NCBI RefSeq assembly: GCF_000426385.1
Contig: NZ_AUFG01000010.1
Span: 1 to 64,000 of the forward strand
Length of the DNA stretch: 64,000 nucleotides
Source: Arsenicicoccus bolidensis DSM 15745
GTDB lineage: Bacteria > Actinomycetota > Actinomycetes > Actinomycetales > Dermatophilaceae
Direction of reading: 5' to 3'
The position numbers were made by a program, and so were the translations under genes. Under the pieces are notes generated by a model. It worked only from the letters and a program-made list of their open reading frames with translations, was not told the DNA's origin and searched no databases. Shown in pieces: positions 8,070 to 16,703 of this stretch (the stretch's first letter is position 1; every line of letters starts with the position of its first letter).

Positions 8070-9156
8070 ACAGCGTGCACCCGCAGTGGCGGCGCCCAAA
8101 CCGCCAGACGGTGGGGCCCATCGGCCCCTGCTCGGCCGCCTCGCCGGGCTGGGTTGGTTCACCCAGATGGGAGAACCGGCAGCGACCCAGGCCGTGTGGA
8201 TGCTGCTCGATGATCCCCTCCTGCGACAGGCGATGGTCGAGTACCTGGGGCGACGAACCCAGGTCGATCTCACTGGCGTCGAGTGGTTCGTGCCGGAGGT
8301 TGTGCATCTGGATCGTGCTCGCCCGGATCTCGAGGGGATGCAGGTGGTCGAGGGCGAAGCCGTTCCCCGGGTGGTCGTCGAGATGAAGTTCGGAGCCGGT
8401 CTCGGCACCGAGCAGATCGTGGCCTATCTGCGCAACCAAGACGCCCGGCTTGGGAGCTCCCCTGGCGCCATCGTCCTTCTGGTTCCGCGACAGAGACGCG
8501 CCGAGGCGGAGCGCGTGCTCGCCGCCAGCCTCGACCTGTGGAAGGGCGGTCTCGTAGACAGGGACGTGGGCCATGCGGTGGTGACCTGGGACGAGTGGCT
8601 GGATGTCTGGGACGACGCTGCTGCGACTGTGCCCTGGGGACCGCAGTCGATAGCCGCTGACGTGGCCCAGCTACGTGCCATGTGCGCCACCCTGTCCGGA
8701 AATTTCATCGCCCCTTTCTCTGGTCCCGATCTCGTGGGTTGGCGCGAGCGCGAGGGCGACCTGCAACAGTTGGTGAGGGAGGTCACCAGGGGCTTGACGG
8801 ATCCCAGCTCGCGTCTCTTGCCCGCGCGGGACATGGGCGCATTCTGGGGGAGATATGTCTATGTCTGGCCGGGCCGCGATAGTTACTACGCTGTGGCCGT
8901 CGTTCCGAGGCTTGCCGCCGTGGGTGGTACACCCCTCTGGGTCTTGTTCCACCAACAAACGGATCTGTTCCACCTCATCCGCGCTCGGATCCTGAGCAGC
9001 GTCGCTGGGCGTAATGCTCGGCAAGATGACGGATCTCTGTGGCTCCCTCTGACCGTGCATGAAGGTCTGGCTGGGGTCGAGCTGATCGAGTCAGTGACAG
9101 CGCAGGTCAGAGAGATCGTCGCCGTCGCGACCCAGCCTGACGACGACGTGGGATAG
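8056..9156 (+). CDS. PD-(D/E)XK nuclease-like protein
   Basis: A 366-residue protein. The segment RARPDLEGMQVVEG followed by RVVVEMKFGAGLGTEQIVAY matches the PD-(D/E)XK core: Asp in PDLEG, then E-M-K on the next strand, then a helix with a conserved Gln. Such cores are found in restriction-like endonucleases, repair nucleases and some non-nucleolytic relatives. The C-terminal half (from about residue 200) has an alpha/beta pattern (YVYVWPGRDSYYAVAVV) that I do not recognise. The ATG at 8056 lies inside the preceding gene with AAGGA 5 nt upstream. Tight coupling implies the two proteins act together, perhaps in DNA processing or defence; that is inference. Confidence 0.7.
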   Translation: MTSPEQRAPAVAAPKPPDGGAHRPLLGRLAGLGWFTQMGEPAATQAVWMLLDDPLLRQAMVEYLGRRTQVDLTGVEWFVPEVVHLDRARPDLEGMQVVEGEAVPRVVVEMKFGAGLGTEQIVAYLRNQDARLGSSPGAIVLLVPRQRRAEAERVLAASLDLWKGGLVDRDVGHAVVTWDEWLDVWDDAAATVPWGPQSIAADVAQLRAMCATLSGNFIAPFSGPDLVGWREREGDLQQLVREVTRGLTDPSSRLLPARDMGAFWGRYVYVWPGRDSYYAVAVVPRLAAVGGTPLWVLFHQQTDLFHLIRARILSSVAGRNARQDDGSLWLPLTVHEGLAGVELIESVTAQVREIVAVATQPDDDVG

Positions 9157-9213
9157 CACTGGCCACAGGTGGCCTGGGTCTTGCGCGCCCGATGATTGAC
9201 GCGACCCACGTTG

Positions 9214-9705
9214 TCAGGCCGGGCCGGCTGAACCCGTCCACCGGATCTCGCCGTCGACCATCACGTCGGTGGGGGTGAGACCCAGGTGTGTGGCGACGCG
9301 GGCGGACACCTCGTGGTCGGGGTGGATGTGGGCGACGAGGTGGTGCACGCCGCGCCGTGCCAGCTCCTTGACCATGAGGCGGGCGGCGCCGGTGGCGTGG
9401 CCGCGGCCCTGCCAGGGCCTCCCGATCACCCAGGAGATCTCGGCGGTGTCGCCGTCGACCGGCACGGTCGCCTGCACGTAGCCCACCGGCCGTTGGTCGG
9501 GGCCTGCCAGGACGATCCAGTTGAGCCACTGCTCGGAGCCGTCCGCCGAGCGTCCGACGACCTGCCGGGCATAGCGGGCGGCCAGCTCCTCGCGGGTGGG
9601 CGGCTCGCCGCCCGTGAACAGATGGAGCGACGGGTCGGCGAGGACCTCGACCATGGCGTCGGCGTCCGCGACGCGCAGCGGCCGCAGGGACAGGGCGGGC
9701 GTCAT
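9214..9705 (-). CDS. GNAT-family N-acetyltransferase (Acetyltransf_3 type)
   Basis: A protein of about 163 residues of the RimJ/RimL-like GNAT branch. LSLRPLRVADADAM opens the fold, VGYVQATV and AEISWVIGRPWQGRGHATGA form the acetyl-CoA pyrophosphate loop (R/Q-x-x-G-x-G/A), and AHIHPDHEVSARVATHLGL is the usual C-terminal substrate helix. The ATG at 9705 fits the family N-terminus, although no clear ribosome site is seen. An in-frame start at 9729 would add eight residues. Acceptor unknown. It stands alone, convergent with the nuclease-like gene. Confidence 0.8.
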   Translation of the reverse strand: MTPALSLRPLRVADADAMVEVLADPSLHLFTGGEPPTREELAARYARQVVGRSADGSEQWLNWIVLAGPDQRPVGYVQATVPVDGDTAEISWVIGRPWQGRGHATGAARLMVKELARRGVHHLVAHIHPDHEVSARVATHLGLTPTDVMVDGEIRWTGSAGPA

Positions 9706-9775
9706 ACGGCCAGTTGATCGGCACCCCACGAGGTCCGCAACCCCGATCCCCGCCGGACACAGTCTATTGACCGAT

Positions 9776-9814
9776 CGTCAGGAGCCTGGACCGATCCCGT
9801 CAACGCTCCTGACG
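9776..9814. terminator. Short inverted repeat in the 9706-9902 gap
   Basis: CGTCAGGAGC at 9776-9785 pairs perfectly with GCTCCTGACG at 9805-9814 across a 19-nt loop. It may be a weak terminator or protein site. The rest of this gap shows nothing I can interpret. Confidence 0.3.
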
Positions 9815-9902
9815 CTACGAAAATCGGTGGCCCGACGCCACGCTCACGCACCGCTCCCACCCCTCACGCCCCGCGACCACGGACGCCGTGCGCCAGCACG
9901 AC

Positions 9903-9939
9903 GGCACCCCGACCCCCGAGAGATGAGGGTCGGGGCGCC
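9903..9939 (-). terminator. Terminator of the beta-helix gene
   Basis: Arms GGCACCCCGACCC (9903-9915) and GGGTCGGGGCGCC (9927-9939) form a 13-bp stem with one mismatch, 12 nt past the stop of the leftward gene at 9951. Confidence 0.65.
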
Positions 9940-9950
9940 GCACGGAGCGG

Positions 9951-11867
9951 TCAGCGCGTCGCGACGGGATAGCTGACGACCGTCGACGGCCCCGGGTTCG
10001 TGGCGTCCACCGGAGCGCCGACGCCGTTGACCACGGAGTCGATGCCGCCGTCGCCGTCGAGCCACCGGGTCAGCAGGTGGTTGAGCCGCACGCCGGGCTT
10101 GGTCGGGGCGACGAACGCCGTCGTCAGGTGGATGCCCTGACGCTGGTTGAAGAAGCTGTAGCTGCCCATGCCCCAGCCCTCGAAGGACCGCACTCCAGAC
10201 GTGACCTGGAACGCGGGGTAGCCCTTGAAGGTGGGGGTCATCATCCACGCGGACTGGGAGGGCACGTCGTACGGCTTCTCGTTCTGGAAGAAGTAGACGC
10301 GACCGCGCTCGCCGTTCCAGACCACCTCCGTGCGCAGGAAGTGCTCGACGAACAGGCCGTATGCCGTGACGTCGTCCCCGTTGACGATGACGCCGTGATC
10401 AGCCGGGTTGGTGGTCCAGCCGACGCCCTCGCCGTGGTCGGCGCGCCATGCCCAGATGTTGTCGAGGATGACATCGGAGGCGTCGACCGTCACCGCCGTC
10501 GTCGTCGACCCGGCCGCCGCGCCACCGACGCGCAGGAAGACGTCAGACACCAGGGTGGGGGTGCTCCCCGCGCCGGCCGACCGACGCTTGGAGCCCGCGT
10601 TGCCGTGCGCGTCGCCGACCTGGAGGATCGTCTTGGAGCGCTTCGGCCCGGCGTCGAGCATGACCCCGCTGATCGTCACCCCAGGCACGGACGACGTCGC
10701 GATCACGGGCTGCCCCGTCCGCTGCGAGAGGGCGGGCAGCCCCAGGCCGACCACGACCGTCTCGGGCTGCGTGACCCTGATCGTCTGCTGCAGCGAGTAG
10801 GTGCCCGGGGTGAGGAGCAGGTGCTTCCCCTCGCGCAGTGCCTTGTTGATGGCGGGCACGCGGGACGACGGCGAGGCGATGACGAACTGGTCCAGCGGGA
10901 TCACGCGGCCCGAGGTCGTGGACGGGCCGGCGCTGTCCGTGCGGACGCCCGGCACGAGGACGCCGCGGGTGCCGTCCGGCTGCGTCACGAGCCGCGGCGT
11001 CTCCCGGACGACGGGGGTGCGGTCGATCGTCGTGTAGGGGCCGGGGTCGGTGCCCGGGAAGGTCGTCGCGGGCGCCGCGGGTGAGCCGACGAACATCTGG
11101 TTCCACACGCCGTTGCTCCACCCGGGCAGGGTCGTGTTGCGGACGAGGAACTGCTGCTGCGAGCCGTTGACGACCGGCGGCCCCGTGAGGGTCGAGTTCG
11201 CGATGAAGCCGCCGCTCGCGTACTGCGGCCCGGCGGTGCAGTAGTCCATGAGCGTGGTGCGGCCGTTGATGACGACGTCGCGCATCGGCGCGGCCTGCGA
11301 GACCGCCCAGAACTGGGTGTCCTTGCGGCAGCCCTCGCCGCCGGCGACGTTGATCGTGAGGTTCGACAGCGAGCGCCAGAAGTTGTTGAGCGCGATGCAG
11401 CCGTTGGCGTCGCACTGGTTGTAGACGTTGATCGAGCCGTGGACGACGACGTCCGCCGGCGTCCGCCCCAGCCCGGCGACCTGCGTCCCGTAGCCGACCT
11501 GGACGACGAGCGGGTTCGCGGCGGTGCCGTAGGTGCCGGGCTCGAAGACGATGGCGTACCGCTCGGGCCCGAAGTGGTTGGGGACCTGTCGCTGCGCCAC
11601 CGTGTCGAACACGCTCCGGATCTGCTCGACGCGCATCGTCGGCTTCATCACGAGCACGTTCGGACCCAGCTGGGGGTCGGCATAGGGGGCGAGGTCGACG
11701 GCCGCAGCCAGGGACCCAGCCACCGACGCAGCAGGCAGATGGGCCGGCAGGATCGAGGCGCCGGTCGACGCACCGGCCGGAGTCAAGGCCCCGGCCGAGA
11801 GCGTGAGGACCAGGGCGGCCGTGCCGATGACTCGTCGTGCGCCGGTGGTGGCGAGGGGGTTTCGCAT
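9951..11867 (-). CDS. Secreted right-handed beta-helix protein (pectate-lyase-like fold)
   Basis: A protein of about 638 residues with an export signal: basic start, then VIGTAALVLTLSAGALTPAG and an Ala-x-Ala-type cleavage region. The mature part shows two stretches of repeated short strands. These include FEPGTYGTAANPLVVQVGYG near residue 110 and LLTPGTYSLQQTIRV near residue 350, each beginning with the PGTY entry typical of parallel beta-helix polysaccharide-active proteins. Database annotation for relatives is unreliable (some are called adenylyl cyclase). I see no cyclase motif. The second of two adjacent ATGs (11867) is spaced best from AAGGAG. Probably binds or cleaves extracellular polysaccharide; substrate unknown. 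Confidence 0.7.
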   Translation of the reverse strand: MRNPLATTGARRVIGTAALVLTLSAGALTPAGASTGASILPAHLPAASVAGSLAAAVDLAPYADPQLGPNVLVMKPTMRVEQIRSVFDTVAQRQVPNHFGPERYAIVFEPGTYGTAANPLVVQVGYGTQVAGLGRTPADVVVHGSINVYNQCDANGCIALNNFWRSLSNLTINVAGGEGCRKDTQFWAVSQAAPMRDVVINGRTTLMDYCTAGPQYASGGFIANSTLTGPPVVNGSQQQFLVRNTTLPGWSNGVWNQMFVGSPAAPATTFPGTDPGPYTTIDRTPVVRETPRLVTQPDGTRGVLVPGVRTDSAGPSTTSGRVIPLDQFVIASPSSRVPAINKALREGKHLLLTPGTYSLQQTIRVTQPETVVVGLGLPALSQRTGQPVIATSSVPGVTISGVMLDAGPKRSKTILQVGDAHGNAGSKRRSAGAGSTPTLVSDVFLRVGGAAAGSTTTAVTVDASDVILDNIWAWRADHGEGVGWTTNPADHGVIVNGDDVTAYGLFVEHFLRTEVVWNGERGRVYFFQNEKPYDVPSQSAWMMTPTFKGYPAFQVTSGVRSFEGWGMGSYSFFNQRQGIHLTTAFVAPTKPGVRLNHLLTRWLDGDGGIDSVVNGVGAPVDATNPGPSTVVSYPVATR

Positions 11868-11984
11868 CATGACTCCTTCGTGATGAGGCTGGGGGTGGAG
11901 CAGGCGTGCGCCAGGTGATTCATGATGCGCTCACCCATGGGGCAGGTGCCGCAGATCACGTCGAACCGACGCGAGCGGAGGGGG

Positions 11985-12021
11985 TTGACCCTCCCACGAC
12001 GGGAGACGTCACGATGTGGCC
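11985..12021 (+). promoter_or_regulatory. MerR-type promoter with 19-bp spacer and dyad
   Basis: TTGACC (11985-11990) and CACGAT (12010-12015) are separated by 19 bp, the elongated spacing that MerR-family activators correct. The spacer holds the dyad CTCCC (11991-11995) / GGGAG (12001-12005). Start would fall near the ATG at 12022, implying autoregulation and a leaderless mRNA. Confidence 0.55.
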
Positions 12022-12810
12022 ATGACCCTCGTCCCCATCGGCACCTTCGCGCGGATGACCCACCTGAGCATCAAGCGGCTGCGGCACTACCACGACAGCG
12101 ACGTGCTGGTCGCGGCCCGCGTCGACCCGCGCACGGGCTACCGCTACTACGACGTCCGCCAGGCCGAGGACGCGCGGCTCGTCGCCACCCTCCGCAGCCT
12201 GGACATGCCCCTGCCGCGCATCGCCCAGCTCGTCCGCGCCGACGAGGCCGACCGCACGGCGCTGCTGGCCGGCCACCTCGACGACCTGCAGACGACGCTC
12301 GCCGCCACCGGCGAGGCGGTCGCCCAGGTGCGCGCGATGCTCGAGCCGGGCGTCGAGATCGACGTCGAGCTCCGCCACCTCCCGCCGCTCCTGGCGCTCA
12401 CCCAGCGCGCCCGCGTGGAGCGCAACGACATCAACGCCTGGTGCGCGGACGCCTTCGGCGCGCTCTATGCCCAGCTCGGCGCGCGCCTGCCCGCCGGACC
12501 CGGCGCCGCGACCTACGCCGACGCGTTCTTCGCCGACGACGTGGGCGAGGTCGTGGCGTTCGTGCCCGTGAGCGAGGGCGACGATGCCGTCACCATCGCG
12601 GGAGGCGCCTACGCGGTCGCCATACATGAGGGGCCGTTCACCCAGGTGAGCCGGACCTATGCCGCCCTGGGCCGCCACGTCTCCGCCGCCGGCATCGGGC
12701 TGGCCGGCCCCATCCGCGAGACCTACCTGGTCGGCCCGCCGACCGTTCGCGACCCCAGCCGCTATCGCACCGAGATCGCCTGGCCGATCTCTCACCCACC
12801 CGCATCCTGA
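12022..12810 (+). CDS. MerR-family regulator with GyrI-like ligand domain
   Basis: A 262-residue regulator. The N-terminal MerR HTH and wing are clear: IGTFARMTHLSIKRLRHYHD and TGYRYYDVRQAEDARLVATL, followed by a dimerisation helix to about residue 110. The C-terminal GyrI/SOUL-like effector domain includes GGAYAVAIHEGPFTQVSRTY and a terminal TEIAWPIS strand, similar to BmrR/TipA-like drug-sensing regulators. ATG 12022 is chosen over GTG 12016 from the promoter position. The VOC gene follows after 31 nt in the same direction, so this pair may detect and sequester or modify a small hydrophobic compound. Confidence 0.85.
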   Translation: MTLVPIGTFARMTHLSIKRLRHYHDSDVLVAARVDPRTGYRYYDVRQAEDARLVATLRSLDMPLPRIAQLVRADEADRTALLAGHLDDLQTTLAATGEAVAQVRAMLEPGVEIDVELRHLPPLLALTQRARVERNDINAWCADAFGALYAQLGARLPAGPGAATYADAFFADDVGEVVAFVPVSEGDDAVTIAGGAYAVAIHEGPFTQVSRTYAALGRHVSAAGIGLAGPIRETYLVGPPTVRDPSRYRTEIAWPISHPPAS

Positions 12811-12841
12811 CCGTCGATCCGCCACTCACCCAGGAGAACTC

Positions 12842-13195
12842 ATGTCCCTCACCCTCGGCGCCGTCACGTTCGACTGCCTCGACGTCACCCGCACCGCCAC
12901 CTTCTGGTCCCAGGTCCTCGAGCGACCCGTCGACGCGGGCGCCAGCGAGTTCTTCGCCGCGATCGGGATGTATGGCGACGGGCCGGGCTGGTTGTTCCTG
13001 CGGGCAGAGCCCCGGGCTGCGGGCAAGGCCCCCGTGCACGTCGACCTGGTGGACCCGGACTACCCGGCCGAGGTGGAGCGCGTCGTCGCGCTGGGCGCCG
13101 AGCGCGTCGCCGACTTCGACGAGTACGGCGTCCGGTGGACGACGCTGCTCGACCCCGAGGGCAACTGCTTCGACATCGGCCGCCGCCACGCCTGA
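12842..13195 (+). CDS. VOC-family (glyoxalase/bleomycin-resistance-like) protein
   Basis: A compact 117-residue vicinal-oxygen-chelate protein. LGAVTFDCLDVTRTATFWSQ is the first beta-alpha-beta module, VHVDLVDPDYPAEVERVVAL carries the metal-type His and helix of the second, and LDPEGNCFDIGRR is the typical terminal strand with Glu. AGGAG precedes the ATG at 12842. Its place behind a drug-sensing-type MerR gene suggests it binds or detoxifies the regulator's ligand, but VOC proteins are too varied to name a reaction. Confidence 0.8.
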   Translation: MSLTLGAVTFDCLDVTRTATFWSQVLERPVDAGASEFFAAIGMYGDGPGWLFLRAEPRAAGKAPVHVDLVDPDYPAEVERVVALGAERVADFDEYGVRWTTLLDPEGNCFDIGRRHA

Positions 13196-13285
13196 CCTGC
13201 CACCGCTCTGCGGATCCGTGCCCGCCGCGGTCGCCCGCCCCGGGACGACGGAGGGGGACGACAGAGCGGGGCGACGGAGGGGCAC

Positions 13286-13326
13286 GACAGAGCGGGACGG
13301 CGCCGAGGGCACCGTCCCGCTCTGTC
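13286..13326. terminator. Bidirectional terminator between convergent genes
   Basis: GACAGAGCGGGACGG (13286-13300) is perfectly reversed at 13312-13326 around an 11-nt loop. The bases before it (13238-13285) contain imperfect extra copies of the ACGACAGAGCGGG word. It serves the VOC gene and probably the reverse-strand gene at 13337. Confidence 0.7.
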
Positions 13327-13336
13327 AGGCGAAGTG

Positions 13337-13681
13337 TCAGCGGCGAGTGGCGTCGCCGTCGTCCAGGACACCGGTGTCACGGTCCCCGCGGGGCCCGGCG
13401 TCGCTGTCGCTCAGCCGGTCAGCGTCGCCGTCCCGGAACTCGTCCCGGTTGCGCTCGTCGCCTCGCAGGTCGTCACCGTGGTCGAGGTCGTCGGTGTCGC
13501 GGCCGTACTCCATCGGATCGATGACGCGCACGTCGGCGTCGGAGTCGGCGTCGACGAGGTCCGCCCGGGACAGCTCGCCGACCTCGGGGCCGAGGAGGAG
13601 CCGGGCCGAGCCGGCCCAGGCGACGCGAGACCGGATCGTGTCCGACTCCCGAATGGCCAGACCTGAGCCGACCTGCAGCAC
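13337..13681 (-). CDS. Hypothetical protein with Asp/Arg-rich tail
   Basis: A reverse-strand protein of about 114 residues, weakly supported. The N-terminal half looks structured (LAIRESDTIRSRVAWAGSA, LLLGPEVGEL). The C-terminal half is a low-complexity, highly charged Asp/Arg tail. A GTG at 13681 is the first standard start, but the in-frame upstream codons read SSTNIECVGVV, which looks coding. The true start may therefore be at or above 13711, with no ATG present there. It lies between a strong hairpin and the sulfite-oxidase-like gene. No family recognised. Confidence 0.4.
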   Translation of the reverse strand: MLQVGSGLAIRESDTIRSRVAWAGSARLLLGPEVGELSRADLVDADSDADVRVIDPMEYGRDTDDLDHGDDLRGDERNRDEFRDGDADRLSDSDAGPRGDRDTGVLDDGDATRR

Positions 13682-13778
13682 GACCCCGACGCACTCGATG
13701 TTCGTCGAGCTCAGGAGCCCCGACCCGCCGCTGCCGGCTGAGCTTGGACGGGCCCGCCGAGGCTGACCGACCGGCAGG

Positions 13779-15368
13779 TCAGGAGACGGTGACCGAGATC
13801 GTGTGGTGGCCGCTCGCGCCGTTCGGCGCGGGTGGGGCCGGCTCGGCGGTCTCGGGCTGCCCGGTCGCGTCGACGGCTCGGATGGCGATCGTGTGCCGCC
13901 CCGACGTGGCCGGCCACTCGTAGACCCACTGGCGCCAGGCGTCGGACGTGGCGTCCGCGCCGAGCCGGGCGTCGACCCAGGGGCCGCCGTCGACCTGCAC
14001 CTGCACGCCCGTGATCCCGCGGTGCTGCGCCCACGCGACGCCCGCCACGGCGACGGTGCCGGCGGCCACGGTCGCCCCGTCGCGGGGGACGTCGATGCGG
14101 GACTGGGTCTTGACCGGACCGAGCGCCGACCAGCCGCGCGGCGTCCAGTAGCCCTGGTCCGCCGCGAAGGTCGTCACCTTGAGCTCGGTCACCCACTTCG
14201 TGGCGCTGACGTAGCCGTAGAGCCCGGGCACGACCAGGCGCACCGGGAAGCCGTGCTCGGGCAGCAGGGGTTGGCCGTTCTGCGCGACGACGAGCAGCGA
14301 GTCCCGGTCGTCCGTCATCGCCTCGAGCGGCGTGCCGGCCGTGAAGCCGTCGACGCTCGTGGACAGCACCATGTCGGCGCCCGGGCGAACCCCGGCCTCG
14401 CGCAACAGCTCTCGCACGGGCCACCCGGTCCAGACGGCGTTGCCGTTGAGGGTGCCGCCCACCTCGTTGGAGACGCACATCAGCGTCACCATCGACTCCT
14501 GCATGGGCTTGGCGAGCAGGGTCGCCCAGTCGAGGGTGACCTCGCGGTCGACCAGGCCGGTCACCCGCAGGGACCAGCCGGCGGGGTCGACCTGCGGCAC
14601 GACGAGCGCCGTGTCGATGCGGTAGAAGTCGGCGTTGGGCACGATGAACGGCGTCACGCCGGCGATGCCCAGGGAGGCGCCCGCGGGCACGACGACGGGC
14701 TTGGCCACCTTGGGCACCACGAACGCCGCCCGCGCCATCGCCCCGGCTCGCGCGCCACCCGCCACGACGCGTCCCACCGCCACGGCTGCAGCCCCCGCCA
14801 CGACGGCGGCGACGCCCGACCCCAGCAGGACCCGCCGCGACACCGGCCGCGGCTCGGTCATGGAGACGGCCGCCACGGTTGCCGAGGCAGGAGCCGCCCA
14901 GCGCGAGAGCGCCCACATCCCCGCCAGGCCACCGAGCAGCAACGGGACCAGGTCGGTGACGGCGGCCTGGGGGCGGGACAGCACCGCGGCCATGGCGACG
15001 CCGACCAGCAGAGCGAGGGCGACCAGGGCGCCCCGCGCCGTGCGGAGCGCCAGGAGCCCGATGCCGCAGGCGAGCACCACGAGGGTGACGGCGATCCCGG
15101 CATACAGCACGGCCTTGTCGTGGGTGCCGAAGGTCGCGACGGCAAAGTCCTTGAGCCACGGGGGAGTCCGGTCGACGAAGGCACCCCCGACCGCGTCGAT
15201 CGGGGAGGGCGTGCCGCTGGACCAGGTGGCCCGCTGCGCGAAGCCGGCCAGCAGCTCGGCGACGCCGACGGTCACCGCTCCCGCTGCCAGGCCGACGATC
15301 GCTCCCCGAGCGGCCGGGGAGACCCGGTCGCCTGGCCTGTCCGATGTCGCGCCGCCGTCGAGGTTCAC
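13779..15368 (-). CDS. Membrane-anchored molybdopterin oxidoreductase (sulfite oxidase-like)
   Basis: A 529-residue protein. Residues about 20-160 hold four hydrophobic segments, and a further one near 180-205 follows an Arg-Arg pair. The C-terminal domain is the sulfite oxidase/YedY molybdopterin fold: LRVTGLVDREVTLDWATLL, then TLMCVSNEVGG with the molybdenum-ligating Cys near residue 300, LLPEHGFPVRLVVPGLYGY and the KWVTELKV pterin contacts. A Mo-co dimerisation Ig-like domain (GVAWAQHRGITGVQVQVDGG) ends it. It probably oxidises sulfite or reduces S- or N-oxides outside the membrane. The GTG start at 15368 is the best available. No partner gene adjoins it. Confidence 0.85.
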   Translation of the reverse strand: MNLDGGATSDRPGDRVSPAARGAIVGLAAGAVTVGVAELLAGFAQRATWSSGTPSPIDAVGGAFVDRTPPWLKDFAVATFGTHDKAVLYAGIAVTLVVLACGIGLLALRTARGALVALALLVGVAMAAVLSRPQAAVTDLVPLLLGGLAGMWALSRWAAPASATVAAVSMTEPRPVSRRVLLGSGVAAVVAGAAAVAVGRVVAGGARAGAMARAAFVVPKVAKPVVVPAGASLGIAGVTPFIVPNADFYRIDTALVVPQVDPAGWSLRVTGLVDREVTLDWATLLAKPMQESMVTLMCVSNEVGGTLNGNAVWTGWPVRELLREAGVRPGADMVLSTSVDGFTAGTPLEAMTDDRDSLLVVAQNGQPLLPEHGFPVRLVVPGLYGYVSATKWVTELKVTTFAADQGYWTPRGWSALGPVKTQSRIDVPRDGATVAAGTVAVAGVAWAQHRGITGVQVQVDGGPWVDARLGADATSDAWRQWVYEWPATSGRHTIAIRAVDATGQPETAEPAPPAPNGASGHHTISVTVS

Positions 15369-15459
15369 GCCACTGACGCTATGCCTGGACCCTGGGAGGT
15401 GTGGTCCTGCGCCTGCGACGAGCCTGGGCGCCGCGCGAGGCGGGGGCTAGCCTTGGTCC

Positions 15460-16548
15460 ATGAGGAGCGGCGTTCCTCGCGACAGCCCTCAGCGAGTGCG
15501 GTTCTGCCGATCGTCCGACGGGACGACGATCGCCTACGCCGTCCACGGGGCCGGGCCCCCGCTGGTTCTCGACAGCTGCTGGCTGAGCCACCTCGAGTTC
15601 GACTGGCAGTCGCCGGTATGGCGTCACTACCTCGTCGAGCTGGGGCGCACGCGCACGGTGGTGCGGTTCGACGAGCGCGGGCACGGGTTGTCCGACCGCG
15701 AGGTCACCGACTTCGGGCTCGAGCGGCGCATCGAGGACCTCGTCGCGGTGGTGGAGGACGGGGGGCTGGAGCGGTTCGCGCTGATGGCGATGGCGCAGGG
15801 CGGCCCGGTGGCGCTGCACTACGCGGCGCGGCATCCCGAGCGAGTGACGCACCTGGTGTGCGCCAGCACCTACGCCGGCGCCCTGCGCCACGTCACCGAC
15901 GACGACCGCGAGCTGGAGGCGGCCTTCGAGGCGATGATCCGCGCGGGCTGGGACCGCCGGGACCCCGTCTTTCGCCGGGTCTTCACGTCGATGATGATCC
16001 CGGACGCGACCGAGGAGCAGATGCGCTGGCTCGACGACCTGTACCGCCGCGCGGTGAGCGCGCGCACGGCCTACGAGTCCCGCCGGCAGCGGGGTCAGGC
16101 CGATGCGACCGACCTGCTGGCGACCCTCGACGTCCCGACCCTGGTGGTGCACTCGCGGCACGAGCGGATGAACGACGTCGAGCACTCGCGGATCCTCGCC
16201 CGCGGGATCCCGGGCGCCCGACTGGTGCTGCTCGACAGCCGCAACCACATCCTGCTCGAGGACGAGCCGGCCTGGCCGGTGTTCCTCCGCGAGGTGTCGG
16301 CCTTTCTCGCGGAGGGCGCGGACGGTGGTGTCGCGCCGGCGGTCTCGGCGCGCGAGCTGCTCACCCCGCGCGAGGGCGAGGTGCTGGCGCTCGCGGCGCA
16401 GGGGCTCGACAACGCCGGCATCGGCGCCATCCTGTCGCTCAGCGTCCGCACCGTCGAGCGGCACCTCCAGAACGCCTATGCCCGCCTCGGCGTCGGCGGC
16501 CCCACGGCACGCGCGGCCGCCGTGGCGCAATGGGTCCGCGAGGGCTGA
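15460..16548 (+). CDS. Alpha/beta-hydrolase fused to LuxR-type HTH, nucleophile missing
   Basis: A 362-residue fusion. Residues about 15-285 are an alpha/beta-hydrolase (RFDERGHGLSDREV, VPTLVVHSRHERMND, SRNHILLED). Residues about 295-360 are a LuxR/GerE HTH (LTPREGEVLALAAQGLDNAG, LSVRTVERHLQNAYARLGV). At the nucleophile elbow, where relatives have G-x-S-x-G, the sequence is MAMAQGGP: the Ser is replaced by Ala. The hydrolase domain is therefore probably a ligand sensor without catalytic power. TAGCCT lies just before ATG 15460, suggesting a leaderless transcript. Targets unknown. Confidence 0.8.
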   Translation: MRSGVPRDSPQRVRFCRSSDGTTIAYAVHGAGPPLVLDSCWLSHLEFDWQSPVWRHYLVELGRTRTVVRFDERGHGLSDREVTDFGLERRIEDLVAVVEDGGLERFALMAMAQGGPVALHYAARHPERVTHLVCASTYAGALRHVTDDDRELEAAFEAMIRAGWDRRDPVFRRVFTSMMIPDATEEQMRWLDDLYRRAVSARTAYESRRQRGQADATDLLATLDVPTLVVHSRHERMNDVEHSRILARGIPGARLVLLDSRNHILLEDEPAWPVFLREVSAFLAEGADGGVAPAVSARELLTPREGEVLALAAQGLDNAGIGAILSLSVRTVERHLQNAYARLGVGGPTARAAAVAQWVREG

Positions 16549-16703
16549 GCGAGCACGAGCGGGCGGGGGCGGGCGGGGGCGACTACGCGCGGGCTGGGCG
16601 CGCGGCCTCGCGTTGGGTGGCGGCACCGATGCGATCCCGTGGCGTGCCGGCCTAGCGTCGGCTTGTCGGGCCGAGCAGCGGCCCCCAGCACGAGGAGCGC
16701 ACC

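Noticed and set aside
13334-13666. Forward frame rich in Val/Ala opposite the 13337-13681 gene
   Set aside because: Its repetitive Val-Gly-Val composition is the complement of the Asp/Arg codons on the other strand. The reverse frame is the better candidate.
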